Part shown: positions 51,101-58,823 of the stretch, in pieces
Layout of the letters: every line of letters starts with the position of its first letter
How positions within the stretch are numbered: the first letter of the stretch is position 1
Source of the DNA: an uncultured Prevotellaceae bacterium
GTDB taxonomy: Bacteria; Bacteroidota; Bacteroidia; Bacteroidales; Bacteroidaceae
NCBI GenBank assembly: GCA_900316285.1
Contig: ONCG01000022.1
Span: 1 to 64,000, forward strand
Length of the DNA: 64,000 nucleotides
Reading direction: 5' to 3'
The notes under the pieces: generated by a model
The model's database searches: none
Told to the model about the DNA's origin: nothing
The model's input: only the letters and a program-made list of their open reading frames with translations
Position numbers and translations under genes: made by a program

Positions 51101-52440
51101 ATACGGCTGCTCTGGTGAGCGAATGCACAAACTATGCCACTGTTGACAACTGTGCTGTCGAGGCCGACGTCACCTTTGGCGGTAGCACCATGAACAATGC
51201 CCATGGCGGAGGTGTCATCGGTCATATCAACAGTGCCACGGCACGCCTCTACGATTGTGTCTATAGCGGCAAGCTGACGGCCACTGACAATGGTCTCAGT
51301 GACGGTACATGGGCTGGTGCTCTCGTGGGATGGGGAGAACAGGATGCCGACTTGCGATTTGAGAACTGCTACGAATTGTGCGAATTCGATGAAAATGTTA
51401 AGTATGCCGACTTCTACTGGCTCAACAACCAAAGCGTCTCTAATCAAAAACCTGCGACTGGGGCATTGCTCACCAAATGCTACTACGCCAAATGCCAAAC
51501 GATTGGTGCCACGAAGGTTACACGCATTGGCGACAAGGAAGCTTTGAAGGATGTCCCGTCGGCATCACACACCTGCTATACCCTCCTCGGCATAGATCTC
51601 TACATGGTTCAGGAAGGCACACCTTCTATATGCTATCTGACCTATGGCGACAACTCATATGTTACCTATGGGCTCCTGCTCAACGATGCCGACAACAAAA
51701 ATCTTATCGAGACCTACAAAGGCGGTGCCAACGACCTCACCATCTACGGCCGCACGCTCTATAAGGACGGAGCATGGAACACGCTCTGCCTGCCATTCTC
51801 CCTCTCGCAGGAACAACTGCAGGCCGACGATTGCCCGCTCAAGGGTGTTTCCATCAAGACGCTGGACACCAGCACTTTCAATGAAGAAACTAGCACACTG
51901 AAGCTCAACTTCCGCGATGACAATAGTATTCAGGCCAACACGCCATATATCATCAAATGGAATAAGCCCACCGACGAGGTTGAGAGCGCAACCGTTGTCA
52001 ATCCCACATTCAAAGGCGTCAGTATCGAAGATCCTATTATGTCTGGAATATTGCCTTATGTCGATGCCGGCGATGTTCAGTTCATAGGTCGGTTTGCACC
52101 AAAGGAACTGAAGGCCAACGACAGAACAATCCTATACATGGGCTCCAACAACAAGCTCTACTATCCCACCGCCGACATGAAGATCGGAGCCTTCCGCTGT
52201 TACTTCAAGCTTGTATTCCATACTGTCGATGACCTGAAAGCAGGTTCGAAGAGCATCGTGCTCGACTTCGGCGACGGAGAATCTACGGGTATCGTGGAAA
52301 TGGGCAATGGAAAGTTGGCTGAGGACAATGGTACATGGTATGATCTCAGTGGACGGAAAATGGCAAATAATAAATCCGTAAACGGTCATTTCCCGAAGGG
52401 AATCTATATCAATAATGGGAAAAAAGTAATTATCAAATAA
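48187..52440 (+). CDS. BspA-like leucine-rich repeat surface protein with T9SS tail
   Basis: A 1417-residue secreted surface protein. A signal peptide (1-19) is followed by BspA-type units of the kind seen at SGTGAMADY and then VTFENGVTKIGKNAFDGF. LRR_5 repeats follow (IPEGVTEIGEKAFQFCSHLE, LPRTLKTIGANAF). The second half has GLUG-like repeats (YCGGIVGMVSG, YCGGIAGYV). The C-terminus, WYDLSGRKMANN then FPKGIYINNGKKVIIK, is a T9SS-type sorting tail. BspA-type proteins bind host matrix or other bacteria in known cases. The start at 48187 follows the promoter. It forms an operon with the GLUG protein 9 bp downstream. Confidence 0.85.
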   Translation: MKKKVFCMIAALFTMVAGMHAQTEEVVTSGTCGDCTWSFDADKNVMTISPVAGGTGRLADFPDIMEAVNQGGVDEETQAELFKRPWGDFSQDIKQLIIEDGVTYIGKWCFILIALEEVVIPQSVTEIGAGAFMCNFGLKKVVIGEGVETIGKMAFFMTRPEELIVGSNVKYVGEAALGVSERINVTCLGPAFEEWDEYTEDIDAKSTIYVLENKYEGWAEKYPKLIDNFRYNVEGTQWTSGDCHVQLNTDNTITVSGTGAMADYASTDDVPWKEFSTKVRRVTFENGVTKIGKNAFDGFTTALNVEVEGDQLATWEGAATDFSEGTTFHFNKDGQWLEKFPALLNRSYEIACGGSLYWNYDKTNKVLNFYKKVYEESGEMNNYGDTDETRPSWYPLREVVDTVKFAHGLKYIGAYAFNDFIHLKAADMPSTLTNCGEAAFQYTSIERFEFPSSMTTIPARIFNTAHLTDVIIPEGVTEIGEKAFQFCSHLEKLYLPRTLKTIGANAFNLVIDNIDVYVTSAKPSDITWTSESTDFGPSTRFHVLSGMTSVWNAAHPNALVQYVEMTYTEDNPYEVRTIDDWRHLRDMVNNGARPIYAKMMNDINMGNTSDFLGTQEHPFNGVFDGQGYTWNGDFDEAPHGHNYRAPFRYINGATIRNLRVTGRQRNYTAREGSPSGPGLSYTRINASNYCGGIVGMVSGTDNVIESCTMSGRFHYGNKYCGGIAGYVAPEGSLDIRNTLFDGKFEMGADYYHGWYAPQGYQYDGPKPVACSPFVGQNEGTLNVTDCYYAGFADTKWNKGCNVIVGETKSGAQTNVDNCYYILNGDELDAPEGTTEAKDMEVGQIERELGAMWQLDGETTVKPYLVVEDFEGEGTRAKPYLINSEHNWRQYIYHSRFYPNYSDKMWKQTADITTTKWGAKLLQNDNAPIYDGDNYTLNIDIETTRPFAAPFRLINNGTIKNLMVKGSVKGGLHTAALVSECTNYATVDNCAVEADVTFGGSTMNNAHGGGVIGHINSATARLYDCVYSGKLTATDNGLSDGTWAGALVGWGEQDADLRFENCYELCEFDENVKYADFYWLNNQSVSNQKPATGALLTKCYYAKCQTIGATKVTRIGDKEALKDVPSASHTCYTLLGIDLYMVQEGTPSICYLTYGDNSYVTYGLLLNDADNKNLIETYKGGANDLTIYGRTLYKDGAWNTLCLPFSLSQEQLQADDCPLKGVSIKTLDTSTFNEETSTLKLNFRDDNSIQANTPYIIKWNKPTDEVESATVVNPTFKGVSIEDPIMSGILPYVDAGDVQFIGRFAPKELKANDRTILYMGSNNKLYYPTADMKIGAFRCYFKLVFHTVDDLKAGSKSIVLDFGDGESTGIVEMGNGKLAEDNGTWYDLSGRKMANNKSVNGHFPKGIYINNGKKVIIK

Positions 52441-52449
52441 AACAATCGT

Positions 52450-55400
52450 ATGAAAACAAATTGCATGAAGAATGTTTTACTCCGCTCCATCACCGTGAGC
52501 GGCAAGAAGATGAGCCTCCTTTTGGCCTTCCTCTTGCACCCGTTTGCTCAGAATGCATGGGCTTTTTGGTACTATGATCACGTATGGGATGACAAGGAGA
52601 AGAAAGTGATTAGGTGGGAGGGCTCACTCGCCTTCCATGAGTACGAAGCCCTCATAGCCAAAGATCCAGAAGCATGGGTTGAACTCACCGCAGACAAAAA
52701 ATGGGCAGCGTCGGACGATGGTCAATACAAGGTACTCCACATCAAGGACAAGAATGTACACCTCTATCTTTGCAATGGTGCAGAACTCGAAGTGAAACAT
52801 ATCAAGTTAGAAAAAGGCGCATCGCTCCATATTCACTGCGAATCCTCTGGCTATGGCCCCCACATCGGTAAACTCGTCGTTAACAACGATTTCTATGAAG
52901 GGGCCGCAGGCATTGGTGGCGGAAATGGTGCTGATGCCGGCGACTTGTATATTCATGGTGGCAATATCATTGTCACGGGTTACGAAGGTGCTGCGGCCAT
53001 CGGTGGCGGCAAGAACGGATCAGGTGGCAATGTGGTTGTCTTTGAAGGCTCGATTACTGCATATGGTGGTGAAAAGGCTGCCGGCATTGGTGGCGGCGAG
53101 GGCAAAGGCTTAGCAGAAGGCTGCTCGATCGATATTCATGGCGGTACGGTTACTGCCCGCGGAGGAGCGCAAGGAGCTGCTATCGGCGGTGGAGCAAATG
53201 CCGATGGTGGCAATGTGACCATTACCGACGGAACAGTTAACGCCTTCCCGGGAGAATCTGGTTTTGGCATCGGACGGGGGTATGACTGCAGTTCTAACAA
53301 TGCAAAGACTACCATTACCAGCGGTACGGTTTATGCGGGCACTGAAGACAATATACGCGGTTATTCCATGTCAGGCACACTGATATTGAGCGACCAACTG
53401 AAGGTCTTTAGAGGAGATAAATCCACAGCTTTAGGAAGCACTCCTGTTGCCTGCGCTGAGAGGGTCAACACCTGTGTGTATGACGGCGGGATGCAATGCG
53501 TAAAGATAGAACCCTGCACAGACCACCACTACGTTGATTATATCTGCGCCTACTGCGGCAACGAATACTACGCCTCAGTCTCCGGCACATGGATGGACGA
53601 TGACGTCCGTGCGGCTGCGTTCTCCGTAGAGGACACCGGCGCGAAGACCATCAGCATCACCAGCGAGGCCGAACTGGGACTACTTGCCTACAACATCAGT
53701 CGTGACGTAGAAGGCCACGGCTACAGCGGTTACACCATAACCCTGGCCAAGAACCTCAACATGAGCGCTCACCACTGGGCCGGCTATGGCACTTTCAAAG
53801 GAACCTTCGACGGACAGGGCCACACCATTAGTGGACTCATCTATTCCAAGAACAACACGGGCACAGCAGGACTGATTGCCAACAACTATGGTACGGTGCA
53901 GAACGTGAAGGTGGCAAGTTCTCTCATCGTGGGCAACAGATACGTAGGAGCTATAGTTGGGCACAACGACGGCATCGTGGAGAACTGTTATGTAGCCGAC
54001 GATGTATCCGTCTACGCTTCCGACGATGACGATCTCAGCAAGGCTTGCGGCGGTGTCGTAGGATGGCAGTACCTGAGCCCCCTGTCTAACGTCACAACTA
54101 CAGCGACGCGCGGCTGCTACTCCGAGGCGTCGGTGGTCGGCTATGACAATGTGGGCGGCATCATCGGCCGCCTAAGCTCTGGCGTGCTCAAACACTGCGT
54201 CGCCAAGGCTACTGTCAACTGCAAGACCGACGCAGGCAAGAAGGATATTATCGTGGGTCTTGTCGAGGATGGCGCAACCCTCTCCGACAATTTCTACCTC
54301 GCAGAGGCCACCATCGCGAATGCCAACGGCAAGCGGCTTTACGGCGTGCGGCTCTCCAACGAGATGCAGGCCGACGGCCATCGGTTCAACAGCGCTGGCA
54401 CTGCCGAAGCGGCTTACGACGTCAGCCGCTTGAACATCTACGGCAGTCAGATAGCTGTTGCCAACGACTGGTATATAGCCGAGGAGGGCTCCTTCACGTT
54501 CGCTCTTGAAGCAGGCTCGCCCGACGTTGCATTTAAATACGTAGCGGTGAACGGCAACGAACTGACAGCCACAGACGACCATTACACCTTCGCGGCAACC
54601 ACCGAGGCGACGGAGTATATCATCGACGCCACGACATGGGAGGGCGAAGGCACCGAGGCGAGTCCGTATCTGATACAGACCTTAGCCGATTGGAACGCTC
54701 TCTGCCGCGTCTTCAACGGCTCATCTGCTGGTGAACTGTTCAGCGGCAAGTACTTCCGACAGACGGCCGACCTCGACATCACGCAGGGCATCGGCGTGAC
54801 GGGCCAGAGCAGCAGCAAGGCCTTCTGCGGCACCTACGACGGTGACAAGCACGTGCTGAACTGCAGCCTGACGAATCCGCAAGAGTCGTCGACCGAAGCC
54901 GTAGCTCCCTTCCATCGCGTGAAGAATGCCAACATCAAGAACCTGCACGTGACGGGCTCCGTCAGCGGCGGCATGCACAGCGCCGGACTGGTAGCTTATA
55001 CCGAAGGCAAAGTCGAGATCAGAGACTGCCGCGTATCGGCCACCATCACCTGTACGGGTGTCGGCGTGAACGATGCTCATGGTGGCGGCTTCGTCGGTCA
55101 TGCCAACGAGAGCGACCTCTACATCGTCTTCGGCCTCTTCGATGGAGCGCTCATTGCTGTGCCTAACGGCAAGGGCGACATCCGCTTAGGTGCCTTCTCC
55201 GGCTGGGCTGGCAGTAGAGTGCGTGTGAAATTTAGTGCTGAAGCCGGCAAGTACAGCGGCATGACCGACAAAAGCCAGACGGCCTTCAGCTGGAGGGGCG
55301 AAGGCAGCACTAACTTCGACTTCGAGACCGACGAGAACGACCGATGGACCAACATCTACATCTCCGACCTCGGGCACGACAGCCAAGCCTTCAAGGGCTA

Positions 55401-57558
55401 TAAGGTCGTCAGCGGCACCGAAGGGCTCGTCCTCGACTTTAGCCCGAATGGTTGGAACCACGACTACCTCGGTGGAGCTGTACGCACGGCGGATGGTTCT
55501 TACATCATAGCGGATACCTTCTATCTCAGTGAATACAGTTCGGATTATATCAAGTTCAAGGTGAGCTATCCTTCAGACAAGGTGCTCAAGGGACTGAGCG
55601 TCAACGGCGTCGAGCCCAAGGCCGAGTCCGACTACTATGTCTTCGAGAGTGACCTATGCGACTTCACCATTACCGCCTCCTTCGCTAAATACCGTTGGAC
55701 CGACGAGGGCAAGTATGCCACAGAGTTTGCCAATGTTGACGACAAGAAGAAGATTGTCACCATCACCAAGCCCGAGGAACTGGCACGACTGGCCAAACTG
55801 GTCTACGACGGCACCGACAGCGGCAAGGACTGGACCTACCTGCTCGATGACAACCTCGACATGAGCCTGTACGACTGGACACCCATTGGTAATGGACTGG
55901 AGCATCGCTTCTGCGGCAAGTTCGACGGACAGGGCCACACCATCAGCGGCATTAACATTCCCGATCCGGACAAGAACTATGTCGGTCTCTTCGGCGTGGT
56001 CAACGGAGGTGTGTATAACCTGAAACTGGTCAATAGCAAAATTGAAGGCAAGGGCTATGTCGGCGGCATCGCTGGCATGGTTCGTTACGATATCGTTAAC
56101 TGCTATGTCGGCGACGATGTAACGGTAACAGGCAGCTATGAGAGCTGTGGCGGCGTCGTAGGTGCTGTGAGCAGCCAGAACAATGAGAGTGGTGGTTATG
56201 CACAGACCGATGCATGGGTCCGCGGTTGCTACTCGGCTGCCACAGTGAGTGGCGAGTCGCGTGTGGGCGGCATCGCAGGCAACCTGGCTGCAGGCACCGT
56301 GCATTGGAACGTGTCGAATGCCAAGGTCAGCAGCACCAACGGCACCGTAGCCTACGAAGTAGGTAACAAGGCTTCAGGAGCCACGATGGAGTGGAACTTC
56401 TACATCGGCAAGGAGGACAAGATCAACGATAACGACACACATACCTACAAGATTACGCTCCACCCCAACCTCCTTCTCATGGGCTTCGCGTTCAACATCA
56501 GCAAGGATCACGACTTCGATGTGAGCGGAGTGACCATAGACAACAACGCTACCGTCAAGGTGGGCGACGACCTGTATGGCACAGCCAACAAGCACATCGA
56601 CTTCTCCATCCCCGACATTAGCGGCGGCTGCAAGGTGGAGAACGTGAAGGTGAACGACGATGAGCCTACGGATATAGGCAGCGGAGTATACCGCTTCACA
56701 CTCACCGCTGACAGCCAAGTCGCGGGCGACGCAGCCTTCAACCTCTACGACGACAGCAACTGGAACGACCCCGATGAGCTCCACAACAACATTGCCATAC
56801 TTGGTTACAACAGATACCGTTTGGCAAACGTCACCCTCCAGGGCCGCAAGCTCTACAAGGACGGCTGCTGGAACACCATCTGCCTGCCCTTCGACCTTCT
56901 TGACGAGGACAGTTCTGACGACCTCACGTTCACGGGCACTCCGCTCGAGGGAGCCACGGTGAAGACACTCGAAAGCAGCTGGTTCGATAAGAATACGGGC
57001 ACGCTGAATCTTACCTTCTCGGAAGGAAGTAAGAAGAGCATTGAGCCAGGTATTCCTTATATTGTCAAGTGGCCCAGCGATGGCACTGTCATCGAGAACC
57101 CCAAGTTCAATCACGTGGTTGTTGAATTCGACCCCGAGGAAGATCCTAAAGCCATCGGCAACGAGGAAACTGACGCCGCTATCTTCTACGGCAACTATGT
57201 TCAGGTTGTATTTCCTGAAAATACAGATCCGGATACATTCAATAGGATCCTCTACATGGGCGCCAATAACAAGTTGTACTATCCCAAGGCTAACGGTAAC
57301 GTGACCATCAATTGCTTCCGCGGCATCTTCCAACTGCGCGAAGATCTTGCAGCCACCGATCTTCAGGATAACTCCGTGAAGAGCATCGTGCTTGATTTCG
57401 GTGATGGAGAGACTGACGGAATTAGCATCCTTACCCCCACATCCTCTTCAAAGAGAGAGGGTAGTGGATACTTCATGCTCGACGGACGCCACATCAACGG
57501 CAAGCCTTCTCAGAAAGGCCTATATATAAATAATGGTAGAAAAATCATCATCAAATAA
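52450..57558 (+). CDS. Giant GLUG-repeat surface protein with T9SS tail
   Basis: A 1702-residue secreted protein. A long N-terminus leads to a signal-type segment (about 21-38, LLLAFLLHPFAQNAWA). Next is a Gly-rich beta-helix of repeated blocks (GAAAIGGGKNGSGGNVVV, KAAGIGGGEGKG; about residues 130-290). Several GLUG-type modules follow (FDGQGHTISGLIYSKNNTG, RYVGAIVGHNDGIVENCYV). The end, YFMLDGRHINGK then KGLYINNGRKIIIK, is a T9SS-type tail. Close before it TPTSSSKREGS may derive from a palindromic repeat. Function unknown; adhesion or polysaccharide contact is inferred from similar proteins. Middle gene of the surface operon. Confidence 0.82.
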   Translation: MKTNCMKNVLLRSITVSGKKMSLLLAFLLHPFAQNAWAFWYYDHVWDDKEKKVIRWEGSLAFHEYEALIAKDPEAWVELTADKKWAASDDGQYKVLHIKDKNVHLYLCNGAELEVKHIKLEKGASLHIHCESSGYGPHIGKLVVNNDFYEGAAGIGGGNGADAGDLYIHGGNIIVTGYEGAAAIGGGKNGSGGNVVVFEGSITAYGGEKAAGIGGGEGKGLAEGCSIDIHGGTVTARGGAQGAAIGGGANADGGNVTITDGTVNAFPGESGFGIGRGYDCSSNNAKTTITSGTVYAGTEDNIRGYSMSGTLILSDQLKVFRGDKSTALGSTPVACAERVNTCVYDGGMQCVKIEPCTDHHYVDYICAYCGNEYYASVSGTWMDDDVRAAAFSVEDTGAKTISITSEAELGLLAYNISRDVEGHGYSGYTITLAKNLNMSAHHWAGYGTFKGTFDGQGHTISGLIYSKNNTGTAGLIANNYGTVQNVKVASSLIVGNRYVGAIVGHNDGIVENCYVADDVSVYASDDDDLSKACGGVVGWQYLSPLSNVTTTATRGCYSEASVVGYDNVGGIIGRLSSGVLKHCVAKATVNCKTDAGKKDIIVGLVEDGATLSDNFYLAEATIANANGKRLYGVRLSNEMQADGHRFNSAGTAEAAYDVSRLNIYGSQIAVANDWYIAEEGSFTFALEAGSPDVAFKYVAVNGNELTATDDHYTFAATTEATEYIIDATTWEGEGTEASPYLIQTLADWNALCRVFNGSSAGELFSGKYFRQTADLDITQGIGVTGQSSSKAFCGTYDGDKHVLNCSLTNPQESSTEAVAPFHRVKNANIKNLHVTGSVSGGMHSAGLVAYTEGKVEIRDCRVSATITCTGVGVNDAHGGGFVGHANESDLYIVFGLFDGALIAVPNGKGDIRLGAFSGWAGSRVRVKFSAEAGKYSGMTDKSQTAFSWRGEGSTNFDFETDENDRWTNIYISDLGHDSQAFKGYKVVSGTEGLVLDFSPNGWNHDYLGGAVRTADGSYIIADTFYLSEYSSDYIKFKVSYPSDKVLKGLSVNGVEPKAESDYYVFESDLCDFTITASFAKYRWTDEGKYATEFANVDDKKKIVTITKPEELARLAKLVYDGTDSGKDWTYLLDDNLDMSLYDWTPIGNGLEHRFCGKFDGQGHTISGINIPDPDKNYVGLFGVVNGGVYNLKLVNSKIEGKGYVGGIAGMVRYDIVNCYVGDDVTVTGSYESCGGVVGAVSSQNNESGGYAQTDAWVRGCYSAATVSGESRVGGIAGNLAAGTVHWNVSNAKVSSTNGTVAYEVGNKASGATMEWNFYIGKEDKINDNDTHTYKITLHPNLLLMGFAFNISKDHDFDVSGVTIDNNATVKVGDDLYGTANKHIDFSIPDISGGCKVENVKVNDDEPTDIGSGVYRFTLTADSQVAGDAAFNLYDDSNWNDPDELHNNIAILGYNRYRLANVTLQGRKLYKDGCWNTICLPFDLLDEDSSDDLTFTGTPLEGATVKTLESSWFDKNTGTLNLTFSEGSKKSIEPGIPYIVKWPSDGTVIENPKFNHVVVEFDPEEDPKAIGNEETDAAIFYGNYVQVVFPENTDPDTFNRILYMGANNKLYYPKANGNVTINCFRGIFQLREDLAATDLQDNSVKSIVLDFGDGETDGISILTPTSSSKREGSGYFMLDGRHINGKPSQKGLYINNGRKIIIK
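57431..57462. repeat. Possible palindromic repeat copy near the GLUG protein tail
   Basis: CCCCCACATCCTCTTCAAAG and the AGAGAGGG following encode PTSSSKREG. Resembles other translated copies but is more decayed. Confidence 0.45.
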
Positions 57559-57573
57559 ATCAATTAAACAAAA

Positions 57574-57780
57574 ATGAAAAAGATATATCAAGAACCAACG
57601 GTGAAAGTGTTAGCATACCAGGCATTAACTCTACTTGCCGCCAGCGGCGATGTTTCTGGCATCGATACCAATGTCGATGACAATAATGATGGTAACAGCG
57701 ACATCGGTTACGGTGGAGGTGGCGATGGCACAGGTGACAGCACGCCCCGAGCCCGCGAAGGATGGAGCGTCTGGGACTAA
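57574..57780 (+). CDS. Small acidic protein of unknown function
   Basis: A 68-residue protein, 15 bp after the GLUG protein gene and in the same direction. It begins MKKIYQEPTVKVLAYQALTL, continues with LLAASGD, then a low-complexity Asp/Asn/Gly stretch and ends ARREGWSVWD-like (RAREGWSVWD). No signal peptide or lipobox is evident. I recall that short proteins with a similar start (MKK-x-Y-x2-P) and an acidic, aromatic end are frequent in Prevotella and Bacteroides, but no function is known to me. Position suggests a link to surface proteins; a modified-peptide precursor is another option. Coding is supported by position and by this pattern only. Confidence 0.6.
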   Translation: MKKIYQEPTVKVLAYQALTLLAASGDVSGIDTNVDDNNDGNSDIGYGGGGDGTGDSTPRAREGWSVWD

Positions 57781-57829
57781 TAACCTAAAGGAATGAAGAG
57801 GACGTGACATAAGAAATAACGAACTTGCA

Positions 57830-58071
57830 GCGCATTGCTCCAGTACTTTCGGGGCACTGCTCCATAACCTATAGAGCATATCTCTGGATGTCGTGGAGCA
57901 GTGTTTTCAGGGTGCTGGAGCTATGCTTTTGAGATACTAAAGCTATGCTTTCTAGGTGCTATAACTATGCTTTTGAGGTGCTAGAGCTATGCTTTTGAGG
58001 TCAAAAAGCTATGCACTAGGTGTCTTGAAGCAATGCTTTCAAAGGCAGGAAGACATGCTTTCGGCATCTTG
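57830..58071. repeat. Array of 11 units with exact 22-bp period
   Basis: Units start at 57830, 57852, 57874, 57896, 57918, 57940, 57962, 57984, 58006, 58028 and 58050. Most right-hand units read GAGCTATGCTTTTGAGGTGC or similar. The first two are inverted (CATTGCTCC, CACTGCTCC). Each unit contains a short dyad such as AAGCAATGCTT. Confidence 0.88.
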
Positions 58072-58135
58072 GAGAATGCGTTGTTGTTTTCAATTGTTTA
58101 CAAATATTCGAAAACTTCCTTCGCGCCCTCAAAAA

Positions 58136-58511
58136 AACGGTCACAGGTTCTCGGCCCCAAAACGGTCACAGGTCACAGGTGTGACCATGTTACCTTTCGG
58201 CAACAAGGGGGGAATGAAAACCAAAAATGCAGAATGTAAGCAAAGAAGATAATTTGCTTTACTATTTGTCACAAAACAGCATATATATTAATCAAAATGT
58301 CAAATCCAAATGGTCACACTATTTGAATACAAAATGATAAGGAAAATAGTAATATATAGTTAAAGTATTGATTATCAAGTGTTTGCTTCATTTTGCGCTC
58401 CCCACTTGGCAGAAAGGGTACATGGTCACACCTGTGACCTGTGACCGTTGTAGAGAACCATTTGGACATGGTCACACGTGTGACCTGTGACCGTTGTAGA
58501 GAAACATTTGG
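58136..58511. repeat. Element bounded by perfect 30-bp inverted repeats with GGTCACA palindromes
   Basis: 58161-58190 is the exact reverse complement of 58420-58449. The right copy is part of a 46-bp unit duplicated in tandem (58420-58465 and 58466-58511). Each copy holds a 16-bp palindrome: GGTCACAGGTGTGACC at 58171, GGTCACACCTGTGACC at 58423, and the perfect GGTCACACGTGTGACC at 58469. A half copy lies at 58136-58148. The enclosed 229 bp are AT-rich and gene-free. Confidence 0.9.
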
Positions 58512-58659
58512 TGACACGCATGATATTTCAACATACGGAGCAGTGCTCAAGAGGTACGGAGCAGTGCTCTGTTGCTTTCCCACTAAGAATCCATAGCTTT
58601 CCAAACCGAAGTCTTGAACAGCTAATCATGCACCATAAACCGCTAAAAAATAGCCTCAG

Positions 58660-58696
58660 ACCCTGCAATTTGTCTGAAATGACCCTGCAATTTGTC
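58660..58696 (+). promoter_or_regulatory. Twin 15-bp boxes upstream of the second BspA-like gene
   Basis: ACCCTGCAATTTGTC at 58660-58674 and 58682-58696, 22 bp apart, ending 7 bp before the -33 TTG. Identical in sequence, spacing and promoter distance to 48064-48100. Confidence 0.85.
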
Positions 58697-58703
58697 TTGC
58701 ATA

Positions 58704-58735
58704 TTGTTTTATTAAGCGAAATATCTTAACTTTGC
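58704..58735 (+). promoter_or_regulatory. Promoter of the second BspA-like gene
   Basis: TTG (58704-58706), 20-bp spacer, TAACTTTGC (58727-58735). The leader of about 80 nt contains an imperfect hairpin (TGCG near 58743 with CGCA near 58785). Confidence 0.8.
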
Positions 58736-58823
58736 ATATTACTTGCGAGTGCACGCGTGTATTTTATTATGTGCGGGCGTACGCATTAAACTGAAAGAAA
58801 TCAATTAAATAAAATCAAAAATA

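Larger units (their letters stand above)
57781..58823. other. 1-kb gene-free region of repeats and regulatory boxes
   Basis: In order: a 22-bp-period array (57830-58071), an inverted-repeat element with TGTGACC palindromes (58136-58511), a 21-bp repeat with GAGCAGTGCTC twice (58538-58549 and 58559-58570), twin boxes (58660-58696), a promoter (58704-58735) and a leader. Short frames here overlap the repeats and are not credible genes. Confidence 0.75.

Noticed and set aside
58136-58511. Canonical CRP-binding sites
   Set aside because: CRP sites are TGTGA-N6-TCACA; here the half-sites point the other way with a 2-bp centre.
58314-58729. Small open frames in the 58.3-58.7 kb gap
   Set aside because: They consist of inverted repeats and regulatory boxes and have no promoter or family resemblance.
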